Assembly: GCA_022844165.1 (NCBI GenBank)
Contig: JALHMH010000028.1
Span: 1-60,032 of the forward strand
Direction: 5' to 3'
Length of the DNA: 60,032 nt
DNA from: Lysobacterales bacterium
GTDB taxonomy: Bacteria > Pseudomonadota > Gammaproteobacteria > Xanthomonadales > SZUA-5
Position numbers and translations under genes: made by a program
The notes under the pieces: generated by a model
What the model was told of the DNA's origin: nothing
Database searches by the model: none
Seen by the model: the letters and a program-made list of their open reading frames with translations, nothing else
In this document: in pieces, positions 17,359-27,085 of the stretch
Layout of the letters: every line of letters begins with the position of its first letter
Numbering within the stretch: the first letter of the stretch is position 1

Positions 17359-17817
17359 ATGCGACTGACGATCAACGGCAAATCCACAGAAATCGAAGCG
17401 CCTGAAGACATGCCGCTGTTGTGGGCGTTGCGCGACGTGCTCGGGATGACTGGCACCAAGTACGGCTGCGGTATGGCGATTTGCGGCGCGTGTACCGTGC
17501 ATATCGACGGCGCGCCAACACGTTCCTGCCTGTTGCCGCTGAGCGCCGTTGCGGGAAAATCGATCACGACGATCGAAGGCCTCGCAAGCGGCGAGACCTT
17601 GCACAAAGTGCAGCAAGCCTGGCTCGATCACGAAGTCGCCCAATGTGGTTATTGCCAATCGGGGCAGATCATGAGCGCCGTGGCCCTGCTGCAATCCAAT
17701 TCCACGCCGAGTGACGATGAGATCGATGCGGCGATGGCCGGCAATTTGTGCCGTTGCGCCACGTACCCGCGCATCCGAGCGGCGATCCGCGCCGCCGCTG
17801 GGGAGGAAAAAGCATGA
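17359..17817 (+). CDS. 2Fe-2S subunit of isoquinoline 1-oxidoreductase-like molybdenum hydroxylase
   Basis: This 152-residue small subunit carries both clusters of the xanthine-oxidase family. The plant-type cluster has Cys37, Cys42, Cys45 and Cys57 ([17 protein letters not shown]). The helical cluster has Cys96, Cys99, Cys131 and Cys133 (CGYCQSG and CRCATYP). It passes electrons from the molybdenum site to an acceptor. I start at ATG 17359 (MRLTINGKS), where family similarity begins. The frame upstream to 17299 adds 20 unlikely residues. The stop overlaps the large-subunit start as ATGA. Confidence 0.92.
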   Translation: MRLTINGKSTEIEAPEDMPLLWALRDVLGMTGTKYGCGMAICGACTVHIDGAPTRSCLLPLSAVAGKSITTIEGLASGETLHKVQQAWLDHEVAQCGYCQSGQIMSAVALLQSNSTPSDDEIDAAMAGNLCRCATYPRIRAAIRAAAGEEKA

Positions 17818-19946
17818 GCACGACGCGCAGACAGGTCTTGCAGGTGGGACTGTTGGCCGGCGGCGGACTCCTCATCGGCGCGCCGCTGATCGCCAAAGAG
17901 GCAGGACAAGCGAAGGCATCGGTGGCGCTGAATCCGTTTATCAGCATTGCTCGCGATGGCACGATCACGGTCTTTAGCAAACACTCGGAAATGGGTCAGG
18001 GTGTGCTCACCTCAATTGCGATGACGGTGATGGAAGAGCTCGACGGCGATTGGTCGAAAGTCGTCGCTGTGCCTGGCGACGCACGCGCCGAGTACCGACA
18101 TAGCTTATGGGGCGTGCAGGCCACGGGCGGCAGCACCACGACACACTCGTCGTTCGACCAGATGCGACAGGCTGGCGCCACGGCTCGCGCGATGTTGCTC
18201 GCAGCGGCCGCTGCCGAGTGGAAAGAACCGGTCGACAAGCTGCGCACTGAGCAGAGTTTTGTCATCGGCCGCAAGGCCGGACAGCGGCTGTCCTATGGCG
18301 AGCTCGCCGCGGCGGCCGCCGCCATGCCGGTGCCGACGCAGATCAAGCTCAAGAACAAAGACGACTTCAAGTTGATCGGCAAGTCCAAGGCGCGACTCGA
18401 CGGTCGCGCCAAAGTCACCGGCAAAGCGAACTTCGGAATCGATGTGCAAATGCCGGGGCTGCTGACGGCGCTGATCGCCCGCCCGCCAGTATTCGGCGGC
18501 AAGCCCAAAGTGATCGATAAGTCCGGGGCCAAAGCGGTTCATGGCGTGCGCCACGTGGTCGAAGTTTCAGCGGGAGTTGCCGTTGTCGGCGAGAACTTCT
18601 GGGCAGCGAAACAGGGCCTGGACGCGCTCAAGGTCGAATGGGATCTTGGCGAACACAAGAGCTTCTCGACCACCGCGCAGCGCGAGTCCTTTGATGCCTT
18701 GCTCGCGGGCGATGGCGTCGACGCCAAAGTCATCGGCGATGCGCGCGCGCTGCTCGATGGCAGCGATGCGCGTATCGAATTTGAATTCGATTTTCCGTAT
18801 TTGGCGCATGCCACGATGGAGCCGATGAACGCCACGGCGCATGTGCATGCCGATGGCGTGACGGTGTGGGCGCCGACGCAATTCCAGACCATCGATCAAA
18901 TGGCGGCCGCGGAGGTTGCCGGCGTCACAGTCGACAAGGTGGTGCTGCACACGACCTTGCTTGGTGGCGGCTTTGGCCGACGCGCCAATCCGAAGGCAGA
19001 TTTTGTACGCGAGGCGGTGGAAGTCAGTAAAGCGGTGTCCAGCCCGGTCAAAGTGATCTGGCTGCGCGAGCACGATATGCAGGGTGGTTACTACCGACCG
19101 CGGACGCGCGTTTGCGCCGTCATGTCTCTGGACGAAAAGCAGCGTCCGGCCGCGCTCGAGATCGGTGTCGCAAGCCAGTCGATCCTCGCCGGCACGCCTT
19201 TTGGTGCCGATGTCGAAAAAACCGGGCTCGATGCCAGTCAGGTCGAGGGTCTGGCCGATTGGGCCTATGCGACGCCCAACCTGCGGGTGCGTTACCACCT
19301 TGCGAAGGGTGCGGTGCCGGTGTTGTGGTGGCGCAGCGTTGGCCACAGCTTTAGCGCGTACGTCAAAGAAACGCTGATCGACGAAGCCGCCGCGCGCGCC
19401 AAGGTCGATCCGATCGATTACCGTATCGAGTTGCTGGCGGCGCATCCGCGGCAAATCGCGGTTCTCAAGAAAGTTCGCGAAGCGGCGCATTGGGGCAAAG
19501 CGCCCGAAGGCCATTTTCAGGGTGTTGCGATCCACGAAAGCTTTGGTTCGATCGTCGCTCAGGTGGCACAAGTGTCGCTGGTCGAGGGTCGCATCAAAGT
19601 CCACAAGATCACCGCCGCCATCGACTGCGGACAAGTGGTGAATCCCGACACGGTCAAAGCACAAATCATGGGCGGTGCGTTAATGGGATTGTCTGCCGCG
19701 CTGGGCGAGGCGATCACCTTCGCCGAGGGTCGGCCCGAGCAGAGCAACTTTCACAACTATCCGATTCTGCGCTTGCCCGATGCGCCCGACGTGGACGTGC
19801 ATATCGTCGCCAGCGATGGACCGATGGGTGGTGCGGGCGAGCCGGGTACGCCGCCTGTCGCACCGGCGTTAGGCAACGCGCTCGCCAAGGCGCTGGGCAG
19901 ACGCTTTGTTGAGTTGCCGTTGCCAAGATCCGTCGCGACATCATGA
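17814..19946 (+). CDS. Molybdopterin-binding large subunit, isoquinoline 1-oxidoreductase/aldehyde oxidase type
   Basis: This 710-residue protein starts at the ATG with GGGAGGA upstream. The N-terminus [21 protein letters not shown] is a Tat signal, so the folded complex probably acts in the periplasm. The middle contains [19 protein letters not shown], opening the aldehyde-oxidase a/b hammerhead, and [17 protein letters not shown] for cofactor binding. The C-terminal [18 protein letters not shown] holds the catalytic glutamate (~Glu676). No FAD subunit is encoded nearby, as usual for the two-subunit IorAB type, which passes electrons to cytochromes. The substrate is unknown, probably an N-heterocycle or aldehyde. 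Confidence 0.92.
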   Translation: MSTTRRQVLQVGLLAGGGLLIGAPLIAKEAGQAKASVALNPFISIARDGTITVFSKHSEMGQGVLTSIAMTVMEELDGDWSKVVAVPGDARAEYRHSLWGVQATGGSTTTHSSFDQMRQAGATARAMLLAAAAAEWKEPVDKLRTEQSFVIGRKAGQRLSYGELAAAAAAMPVPTQIKLKNKDDFKLIGKSKARLDGRAKVTGKANFGIDVQMPGLLTALIARPPVFGGKPKVIDKSGAKAVHGVRHVVEVSAGVAVVGENFWAAKQGLDALKVEWDLGEHKSFSTTAQRESFDALLAGDGVDAKVIGDARALLDGSDARIEFEFDFPYLAHATMEPMNATAHVHADGVTVWAPTQFQTIDQMAAAEVAGVTVDKVVLHTTLLGGGFGRRANPKADFVREAVEVSKAVSSPVKVIWLREHDMQGGYYRPRTRVCAVMSLDEKQRPAALEIGVASQSILAGTPFGADVEKTGLDASQVEGLADWAYATPNLRVRYHLAKGAVPVLWWRSVGHSFSAYVKETLIDEAAARAKVDPIDYRIELLAAHPRQIAVLKKVREAAHWGKAPEGHFQGVAIHESFGSIVAQVAQVSLVEGRIKVHKITAAIDCGQVVNPDTVKAQIMGGALMGLSAALGEAITFAEGRPEQSNFHNYPILRLPDAPDVDVHIVASDGPMGGAGEPGTPPVAPALGNALAKALGRRFVELPLPRSVATS

Positions 19947-19962
19947 GACTCCGGGCTAAGGC

Positions 19963-20826
19963 GTGAGTGCCGATCTAGACTTCAAACAACTGCGGCGGCG
20001 GTTGGCCACCTATGGCTTCGAGTCGAACGATGACTACGAATTTGCGCTGCGCGTCCTGTTTGAATGCAAGCCCGCAGGCGTGCGCTGCCTGAACATTGTT
20101 GGCGACAGCGGCCGGCGCAAGAGTGCGTTGGCGCATGCGCTCGGCAATGCACTGGGATTTCCCTACGTGCTGTATCACGATTTCTCGCACAAATCCGAAC
20201 CCAACGCGGATTCCGTCATCATCGATCCTGAATCCGGAACGGCCGAGAGAATCGAGGCCCCGGTGTGTGCGTTCGATCGTACGTTGACCGAAGCCTGCGC
20301 TTACAGCGAAGCAGAACGGGTGATCGTCATTCTCGATCAAATCCAGGCCAGCGACTTTCAGGCACAGGTGCGGCTCTATCAGTTTGCGCAGTCGCGGCAG
20401 TGGCCGTCGAAAACCGGCGTTGTGGCGGCAAATGCAAACACGCTGCTGATGGTGCTGATTTCCGAAGAGCCGCTGTATCACTCGCTGCAGAAACTGTGTT
20501 TCAAGGTCTGGGCCGATCGCGGCACGACGCTGCTCGAGTTCGAACCCAAGGACTTTGGTTTTGGCGACGATGCGCGCGAGCTGTTTGCCGCACTCGCGGC
20601 ACTCTTCAGGCAACTCGAACAGAGCCCCACGCCCAGCGAATTTCAACGGGTCATCGACGATGTCACGCGGCGCGTGCGCAGCGCCGAGCAACTGCGGATT
20701 TGCCTGTACGGCTGGATGGAGAACATCGATCGCGACACCCTGCACGCACCCGCGCTCGGGCCGGCCATCGATCAGGTCATCACCACCCTGCTCGCATGGC
20801 TCGGCGTCGAGTCGATTGAGCTGTAA
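19963..20826 (+). CDS. P-loop ATPase-like protein with altered Walker A, linked to the molybdenum hydroxylase
   Basis: This 287-residue soluble protein resembles AAA-type ATPases. At residues 47-54 it reads GDSGRRKS, where a GKS loop would have glycine in place of the second arginine. VIVILDQIQ near 120-127 is the Walker B strand, with Gln in place of Glu. The C-terminus is helical. It begins (GTG) 16 bases after the large hydroxylase subunit, so cotranscription is likely. AAA ATPases near such hydroxylases (for example MoxR/CoxD-like) help cofactor maturation, and I infer a similar role. Whether it binds or hydrolyses ATP is uncertain. Confidence 0.6.
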   Translation: MSADLDFKQLRRRLATYGFESNDDYEFALRVLFECKPAGVRCLNIVGDSGRRKSALAHALGNALGFPYVLYHDFSHKSEPNADSVIIDPESGTAERIEAPVCAFDRTLTEACAYSEAERVIVILDQIQASDFQAQVRLYQFAQSRQWPSKTGVVAANANTLLMVLISEEPLYHSLQKLCFKVWADRGTTLLEFEPKDFGFGDDARELFAALAALFRQLEQSPTPSEFQRVIDDVTRRVRSAEQLRICLYGWMENIDRDTLHAPALGPAIDQVITTLLAWLGVESIEL

Positions 20827-20848
20827 CCATCCGGCTTCGAGGTTCAGC

Positions 20849-22297
20849 CTATTCGTTTAGCTCCGTCAGTTTTTCGTCCGATCGGTGGGCGAAATCGCCC
20901 GCCAGCGCTTTGTACAACGCGGCCAACGAGGTCGCTCTGCGCGTGGTGGCCTCGGCGAAACGATCTTCGAAGTCGAGCAGCGAGCGTTGTGCATCGAGCA
21001 GCGCCAGGAAGTCGCTGGCGCCGGCGTCGTACCGCAGTTTCGCCAGCTCGACCGACTTGCTGCTTGCGCTCACCGCCATTTCCAGCGCAAGTGCTGATTC
21101 GTTCGCGGCACGATAGGCGGCGAGCGCGTTTTCGGTCTCCTCCAGAGCGCGCAAAACGACGCCATGGTAAGCGGCGAGTGCACTATCCGCAGTCGCTCGT
21201 TGGCTCAGTACGCGTTGTCGGACGCGGCCGAAATCGAGAAAACTCCAGCTCAGCGACGGACCGAAGCTGAAGCGCTGCGACCGGCTATCGGCCAGATTGC
21301 CGAAGCTCTGCGCGGTGGCGCCGAAGTCGCCGAGTAGCGTGAGTTTTGGGAAGAACTCGGCCGTTTCCACGCCGACGTTCGACACCTCCTCGGCCAGCCG
21401 CATTTCGGCCTCGCGCACATCCGGGCGGCGCTGCACCCACTCTTCCGGCGTACCGATGGCGACCAGTGCGGGAAGCTCAGGCAATGCTCTTTCGCGGGCC
21501 AGTTTTTCACGCAAGGTGGTCACTGGCCAGTTCGTCAGCGTCGCCAGCCGCTGCTCCTGACGGGTCACATCGGCGCGCGTCAACGGTACTTGTGAGGCCA
21601 CCGACAGGCCGAGCGCATTGCTGCGCGAAACGTCGAGTTCAGTACCGCGACCGGCTTCCAGTTGTTTGCGCAAGATCGACAAGTTCTCGCGCAAGTTGTC
21701 GACGTTCTTCTCCTGCACGCGCAACCGTGCCTGTGTGCCGCGCAACGCAAAGTAGCTTTGCGCAGTCTCAGCGACGATCGACAGTTGCACTGCTTGCAGC
21801 GCAGCGGTATCTGCATCGACGCGCCGATAGATCGCTTCAGATTGGCGCCGCAACGATCCGAAAAGATCGATCTCCCAGGTCGCATCGAATCCGGCCCGAT
21901 AGGTATCGGTGCGGCCTTGGTCGCTGGGAATGAACGGATCTTCGCCGCTCGGGTCGCTGCGCTCGGCATCGGTGCTCGCGGTGACCGTTGGAATCCAGCT
22001 GAAGAACGTCAGTCCTGCAAGTGCGCGTGTGCTATCGAGGCGCGCGATCGCTTGGGCGATATCGGTGTTGGCGGCGAGCGCGCGCTCGATGAGCAGGTCA
22101 AGTTCGGGTTCGTCGAATGACGCCCAAAGCGCGGTGCCGACCGGCTTGATCTGGTAGCCCTCGACACCGCCCTCGACGAACGCCTCCGCTTGCGGCGCGT
22201 CCGGGCGCACGTGGTTCGGGCCGACGGTGCAGGCGGCCAGGGTCAGGGCGGCACTGAGAAGTGCGGTCCGCAATTGAAAAAGCTTGACGCGGCGCAC
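20849..22297 (-). CDS. Outer-membrane efflux lipoprotein (OprM/NodT type)
   Basis: This is the outer-membrane channel of a tripartite efflux pump. From GTG 22297 it reads MRRVKLFQLRTALLSAALTLAAC, a lipoprotein signal with lipobox LAAC, followed by TVGPNHVRP as usual for the NodT family. Two OEP repeats follow, each giving helical barrel hairpins (LLIERALAANTDIAQAIARLDSTRA; LDFGRVRQRVLSQRATADSALAAY). The start is uncertain. The frame stays open to 22537, but the upstream part overlaps the pump gene and a GGGGCAC-type repeat, and there is no clear ribosome site. It is the last gene of the tetR-MFP-RND-OMF operon. Confidence 0.85.
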   Translation of the reverse strand: MRRVKLFQLRTALLSAALTLAACTVGPNHVRPDAPQAEAFVEGGVEGYQIKPVGTALWASFDEPELDLLIERALAANTDIAQAIARLDSTRALAGLTFFSWIPTVTASTDAERSDPSGEDPFIPSDQGRTDTYRAGFDATWEIDLFGSLRRQSEAIYRRVDADTAALQAVQLSIVAETAQSYFALRGTQARLRVQEKNVDNLRENLSILRKQLEAGRGTELDVSRSNALGLSVASQVPLTRADVTRQEQRLATLTNWPVTTLREKLARERALPELPALVAIGTPEEWVQRRPDVREAEMRLAEEVSNVGVETAEFFPKLTLLGDFGATAQSFGNLADSRSQRFSFGPSLSWSFLDFGRVRQRVLSQRATADSALAAYHGVVLRALEETENALAAYRAANESALALEMAVSASSKSVELAKLRYDAGASDFLALLDAQRSLLDFEDRFAEATTRRATSLAALYKALAGDFAHRSDEKLTELNE

Positions 22298-22420
22298 GGG
22301 GCGCGGGGCAAGTACGTCGATCGGGCAGTTCGCCGAAGCTACCGCACCTCTGTACCGGTCGAAGGCAACCCTCGGTGTCCGCAGATGCACGTGCCCCGTG
22401 CCGCGTGCCCCGCGCCCCGC
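22294..22420. repeat. Paired G-rich inverted element in the RND-OMF gap
   Basis: Arms at about 22294-22310 and 22388-22420 are G/C-rich. The inner part TGCCCCGCGCCCCG is inverted between the arms, with ~80-95 bases between them. The left arm covers the likely OMF start codon. It has the same design as the element at 25741-25881 in the same operon. Confidence 0.55.
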
Positions 22421-22433
22421 TTCATTCTCGTTG

Positions 22434-25400
22434 TTACCCATGTCCATGCCCTCCCAAAACAACTTCTTCCTCACGCGTAAAGCGCACCGCCAATTTGCGT
22501 AGCAAGACATAGAACACCGGGGTAAAAAACAGGCCAAAGAAGGTCACCCCGAGCATGCCGGCGAATACTGTAACGCCCATCACGTGGCGAACCTCGGCAC
22601 CGGCACCGCTGGCGAAAACCAGCGGCAGCACGCCCATGATGAAGGCGAAACTGGTCATCAGAATCGGGCGCAAACGCAGGCGACAAGCTTCGATGGCCGC
22701 CTCGACGATGCTGCGACCCTGCGCTTCCAGATCGCGCGCGAACTCGACAATCAGAATCGCGTTTTTGCAGGCCAGTCCCATCAACACCACCAGGCCAATC
22801 TGGGTAAAGATGTTGTTGTCGATGAAGTTGGGCGGCACGCTCATGGGCGGTGGCGGTATCCAGCCCCAACCGATCTGCAATCCGAACCACATGCCGTTGA
22901 TGAAATTCAGCAGCCAGATGCCGCCAATCGCGCTCAACAAGCACATCGGAACGATCAAGATCACCGCGAGTGGCAACGTCCAGCTCTCGTAGAGCGCAGC
23001 CAGCACCATGTACACCAGCAGGATGCAGAGCGGGAACACCAGCAGCGCCAGCGAGCCTTGCGTGACTTCCTGATAGGTCAACCCGGTCCATTCGACGGTC
23101 ATTCCCTGCGGCAGGATATTCGGCGCCAGTTCCTGCACCTTGGCGATCGCCTGCTGCGAAGACATCTGCGCCGGATTGGTGCCGCCTTGCAGGTCTGCCG
23201 CCGGAAAGCCGTTGTAGCGGATCACCGGATCCGGCCCGTAACTTGGCGTGATTTCCACCACGCTCGCAATCGGCACCATCTGGCCCGCTTGATTACGGAC
23301 CTTGAGTCGATCGATATCCGAAATCTCGTTGCGGAACTCAGCGTCGGCCTGTGCGTAGACACTATAGGTACGGCCAAAAATATTGAAGTCGTTGACGTAG
23401 GCCGATCCTAAGTACACCTGCAATGCGGCGTAGATATCGGTGAGCGCGAGCCCCTGCTCCTTGGCCTTGACCCGATCGACCTTGGCATCGAGTTGCGGCA
23501 CATTCGATTGGAATGAGCTGAACACACCATAGGGGATGAAACCCGGGGTACCACGCAACACGTTCGCGAAGTTCTGCACCTGATTGTTGAGTTCACCGTA
23601 ACCCTGCGCCGAGCGGTCTTGAATGTACATTTCAACGCCCGCGGTGTTGCCCAGACCCAGCACCGCCGGCGGCTCTGCAGCAAAGGCGAAGCCATCCTGG
23701 ATGGTGCTGAACTTGCCATTCAACATGCCGGCGATTTCGGCAGCGCTGACGTCGCGCGTGTCTGGCGGTGTGATGCCGATGAACATCACGCCGGCATTGC
23801 TGGTCGCAACGAAATGGATGCCGTTCAAGCCAGGGAACTGCACCGCACTTTCGACACCCGGCGTCGCGAGCGCCATTTCGCCCATGCGTCGCATCGTCGC
23901 TTCTGTGCGTTGCAACGTCGAGCCCTCCGGCAACTGCAACACGCCGAACAGGTACTGCTTATCCTGCGTCGGGATGAACCCGGCCGGCACATTCATGAAG
24001 CCGAGCACCGTGACGCCGAGCAGCAGCACATAAATCGCCATCAGCCGCGGTGCACGCGCGATGGTGCCGCCGATGCCACTGGAGTAGGTATTGCTGGCAC
24101 GCTTGAACCTGGTGTTGAACCAGTTGAAGAAGCCACCGAAGATCTTCTCGATGCCGCGGCCGAGCACATCTTTCTTTGCACCGTGCGGCTGCAGCAGCAT
24201 GGCCGCCAGCGCCGGCGACATGGTCAGCGAGTTGAACGCCGAGATCAGCACCGAGACCGCGATAGTGACCGCAAATTGTCGATAAAACTCGCCGGTGACG
24301 CCACCCAAAAAAGCCAGCGGCACGAACACACTGGCGAGTACCAACGAAATCGCAACGATGGGCCCGGAGACTTCGCTCATCGCCTTGTGCGCGGCATCGA
24401 TCGGGCGCATACCTTCTTCGATGTGGCGCTCAACGTTTTCGACGACAACAATCGCATCGTCGACGACGATGCCGATGGCCAGCACCAGACCAAACAAGGT
24501 CAGCACATTGATCGAAAACCCGAGCATCCACAGCACGGCAAAGGTGCCGATGATCGACACCGGTACCGCGAGCAGCGGAATGATCGAGGCGCGCCACGTT
24601 TGCAAGAAGACAATGACGACCAGAACCACCAGCGCCACCGCTTCCAGCAGCGTGGTGATCACCGAATCGATCGATTGGCGGACGAACACGGTCGGATCGT
24701 AAACCACAGTCCACTCGACGCCTTCGGGAAAGCCCTTTGCCAGTTCGGCCATCTTGGCGCGCACCGCATCGGAAAGCGCGATCGAATTTGCGCCGGGTGC
24801 TTCAAAGATCACGATCGCTGCTGCGTCCTGGTTGTTGAGCAACGACGCCAGCGCGTAGTTGTTGGAGCCAAGTTCGACGCGCGCAACATCCTTGAGCCGG
24901 GTGATTTCGCCACCCGCGCCGGTCTTGAGCACGACCTCCGCGAATTCCTCCGGCGAATTGAGGCGGCCTTGCGCGTTGATTGCGTACTGCACTGACGCGC
25001 CTGCGGGTTGCGGTGGCCCGCCGATGGCGCCGGCTGACACCTCGACGTTCTGCTCGCGCAGGGCACCGAGAATGTCGTTGGCCGTCAGATCGCGCGATGC
25101 GGCCTTGTCGGGATCGATCCAGATACGCATCGCGTACTCGCCCGCACCGAAGGCCAGCGCCTGACCCACACCGGGCAGACGCGCCAATTCGTCCTGTACG
25201 CGCAGGTTGGCGAAGTTCGACAGGTACAAACCGTCGTAACGGTTGTCCGGCGACTGGATATGCACCACCATCGTCAAGTTCGGCGACGCCTTTACCGTCG
25301 TTACACCGAGTTGTCGCACCGCTTCAGGCAAGCGCGGCGACGCTTGCGCGACGCGGTTCTGCACCTGCACCGCGGCCAGATCGATATTCGTGCCACCTTT

Positions 25401-25697
25401 GAACGTCACCGTCAGCAGCATCGTGCCATCGGCGCCACTGGTGGACTTCATATAGATCATGTTTTCGACGCCGTTGATCGCTTCTTCAATCGGCGCGGCC
25501 ACGGTATCGGCGATGGTTTTGGGGTTGGCGCCGGGATAAATCGCGGTGACCTGGACCGACGGCGGCACCACATTCGGGTACTCGCTGATCGGCAAGTTAG
25601 GAATCGCGATCAGGCCGGCGATGAACACCAGCAGCGACAGCACGGCCGCAAGAATCGGGCGGTCGACGAAGACCGCAGAAATATCGGTGCGGGCCAT
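22434..25697 (-). CDS. RND multidrug efflux transporter, HAE1 (AcrB/MexF) family
   Basis: This 1087-residue inner-membrane pump begins FVDRPILAAVLSLLVFIAGLIAIPNLPISEYPNV, helix 1 and the first periplasmic strand typical of HAE1 proteins. It has the usual two sets of six membrane helices and two large periplasmic loops. The proton-relay acidic pair lies in GIVVDDAIVVVENVERH near residues 410-411. SGAGAEVRHVMGVTVFAGM lies near the end. It exports hydrophobic and amphiphilic compounds by proton exchange. AAGGAAG precedes the ATG. It is cotranscribed downstream of the adaptor gene, with a 200-base gap holding a large inverted element. Confidence 0.95.
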   Translation of the reverse strand: MARTDISAVFVDRPILAAVLSLLVFIAGLIAIPNLPISEYPNVVPPSVQVTAIYPGANPKTIADTVAAPIEEAINGVENMIYMKSTSGADGTMLLTVTFKGGTNIDLAAVQVQNRVAQASPRLPEAVRQLGVTTVKASPNLTMVVHIQSPDNRYDGLYLSNFANLRVQDELARLPGVGQALAFGAGEYAMRIWIDPDKAASRDLTANDILGALREQNVEVSAGAIGGPPQPAGASVQYAINAQGRLNSPEEFAEVVLKTGAGGEITRLKDVARVELGSNNYALASLLNNQDAAAIVIFEAPGANSIALSDAVRAKMAELAKGFPEGVEWTVVYDPTVFVRQSIDSVITTLLEAVALVVLVVIVFLQTWRASIIPLLAVPVSIIGTFAVLWMLGFSINVLTLFGLVLAIGIVVDDAIVVVENVERHIEEGMRPIDAAHKAMSEVSGPIVAISLVLASVFVPLAFLGGVTGEFYRQFAVTIAVSVLISAFNSLTMSPALAAMLLQPHGAKKDVLGRGIEKIFGGFFNWFNTRFKRASNTYSSGIGGTIARAPRLMAIYVLLLGVTVLGFMNVPAGFIPTQDKQYLFGVLQLPEGSTLQRTEATMRRMGEMALATPGVESAVQFPGLNGIHFVATSNAGVMFIGITPPDTRDVSAAEIAGMLNGKFSTIQDGFAFAAEPPAVLGLGNTAGVEMYIQDRSAQGYGELNNQVQNFANVLRGTPGFIPYGVFSSFQSNVPQLDAKVDRVKAKEQGLALTDIYAALQVYLGSAYVNDFNIFGRTYSVYAQADAEFRNEISDIDRLKVRNQAGQMVPIASVVEITPSYGPDPVIRYNGFPAADLQGGTNPAQMSSQQAIAKVQELAPNILPQGMTVEWTGLTYQEVTQGSLALLVFPLCILLVYMVLAALYESWTLPLAVILIVPMCLLSAIGGIWLLNFINGMWFGLQIGWGWIPPPPMSVPPNFIDNNIFTQIGLVVLMGLACKNAILIVEFARDLEAQGRSIVEAAIEACRLRLRPILMTSFAFIMGVLPLVFASGAGAEVRHVMGVTVFAGMLGVTFFGLFFTPVFYVLLRKLAVRFTREEEVVLGGHGHG

Positions 25698-25740
25698 GGC
25701 TTAGCTTCCTTGGACTCGAGGGTTCGCGCGCTCCGTGCGA

Positions 25741-25881
25741 GCGGGGCACGGGGCACGGGGCACGGGGTACGGGACTGCGTTCGTGCCCTCGTTGGTGGGG
25801 GCGAGGGAACGGTGGATCGACACCCAAAACTTCGGGCGACGGTCATCCCACGTGCCCCGTGCCCCGTGCCCCATGCCCCGC
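25741..25881. repeat. GGGGCAC heptamer inverted element in the MFP-RND gap
   Basis: The 30-base arms at 25741-25770 and 25852-25881 are inverted copies with 28 of 30 bases matching, 81 bases apart. Each arm consists of four GGGGCAC-type heptamers. It lies inside the efflux operon between adaptor and pump, so the message would carry a very stable long stem. Confidence 0.8.
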
Positions 25882-25897
25882 TTCAAGGCGCCCCCGC

Positions 25898-27085
25898 TCA
25901 CAGCCCACCCCCCGTCACGGCCGTTCCTTCTGCCGCTGCGACCACCGTATTCGGCGCATCCATCGGCACGTCAATGGGGTTCAGCGGTGCGCCTGGGAAG
26001 AAGATCTTGCGCATACCGTTGACCACCACTTTGTCGCTGGCGTCCAGACCTGAGGTGATGATGCGCAGGCCATCGACGCTGTTGCCGGGCTGCACATCCT
26101 TACGTTGCGCGGTATTGCCCGGGCCGACCACATACACATATTTGCGGTCCTGGTCGGTGAGGATGGCTTGATCGTGGATCAGTATCGCCGGATGTTTGGC
26201 GCTGCCGATCAGCTGTACCCTCGCGAACAGACCTGGCGTAAACAAGCGCTGGTCGTTTTCGAGCACCGCGCGCGCGCGGATGGTGCCAGTCGCCGGATCG
26301 AGCTGGTTATCGACGAAGTCCATTTCGCCGACGTGCGGGAATCCCTGTTCGTCGGCAAGGCCAACGCGCACCGGGTTGCGCGCGTCGCGCGAGCTCGGGC
26401 GATCGCCGCTGCGCGCCAGTCCCTGATAACGCAAGTAGGTGCGTTCATCGCCCTCGAACTCCACATAGATCGGATCGAGAGAGACCAGCGTCGTCAGCAC
26501 CGAGCCAGGGTCGACCAGGTTGCCGGCTGTGATCAGTGCGCGGCCGACGCGGCCGTCGATGGGCGCGGCGATTCTGGCGAACTCGACATTCAATCTGGCC
26601 TGCGCTGAGGCGGCGACCATGGCATTGACGTCGGCCTTGGCCTGCTCCAATTCTGAGGACTTCTGATCCCACTCCTCGCGCGACATCGCTCTGGCTTCGA
26701 CCAACTTACGTCCGCGCTCAACGTCGCGTTCGGCCAGCGTCACTCGGGTTCGGGCCCGGCTGATTTCCGCCTCCGAGCGCGCCAAAGCCGCGCGGTACTC
26801 GCGTTCGTCGATCTCGAACAGCAGATCACCTTTCTTGACCTCCGAGCCCTCTTCGAATGCGATGCGCGTCAAATAGCCCTGCACGCGCGGCCGGATTTGC
26901 ACGGCATCGACGGCTGCGAAGCGGCCGTTGAATTCATCCCATTCGGTGATTTCGCGGCTGACGACTTGTGCGACGTTGACTTCCGTCGGTGGCATCTGCG
27001 GCTGTTCACCCGGCGGGCCACCGTCGCTGCCACACGCCACAACGGCGAGCGCCAAAGGGAGCCATATCAACTTGCGGGTGTTCAT
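25898..27085 (-). CDS. RND periplasmic adaptor (membrane fusion protein), lipoprotein
   Basis: This 395-residue adaptor has a lipoprotein signal (MNTRKLIWLPLALAVVAC, lipidated Cys18). It has a barrel-sandwich/lipoyl half FNGRFAAVDAVQIRPRVQGYLTRI, an alpha-hairpin around 95-160, the second lipoyl half ARIAAPIDGRVGRALITAGNLV, then beta-barrel and membrane-proximal domains ending QPGNSVDGLRIITSGLDASDKVVVNG. It joins the inner-membrane pump to the outer-membrane channel. The ATG overlaps the tetR stop (ATGA), placing it second in the operon. Confidence 0.93.
   Translation of the reverse strand: MNTRKLIWLPLALAVVACGSDGGPPGEQPQMPPTEVNVAQVVSREITEWDEFNGRFAAVDAVQIRPRVQGYLTRIAFEEGSEVKKGDLLFEIDEREYRAALARSEAEISRARTRVTLAERDVERGRKLVEARAMSREEWDQKSSELEQAKADVNAMVAASAQARLNVEFARIAAPIDGRVGRALITAGNLVDPGSVLTTLVSLDPIYVEFEGDERTYLRYQGLARSGDRPSSRDARNPVRVGLADEQGFPHVGEMDFVDNQLDPATGTIRARAVLENDQRLFTPGLFARVQLIGSAKHPAILIHDQAILTDQDRKYVYVVGPGNTAQRKDVQPGNSVDGLRIITSGLDASDKVVVNGMRKIFFPGAPLNPIDVPMDAPNTVVAAAEGTAVTGGGL

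Noticed and set aside
23619..24995. 458-codon open frame on the plus strand
   Set aside because: It is antisense to the RND transporter, rich in Arg, Asp and His, and lacks motifs.
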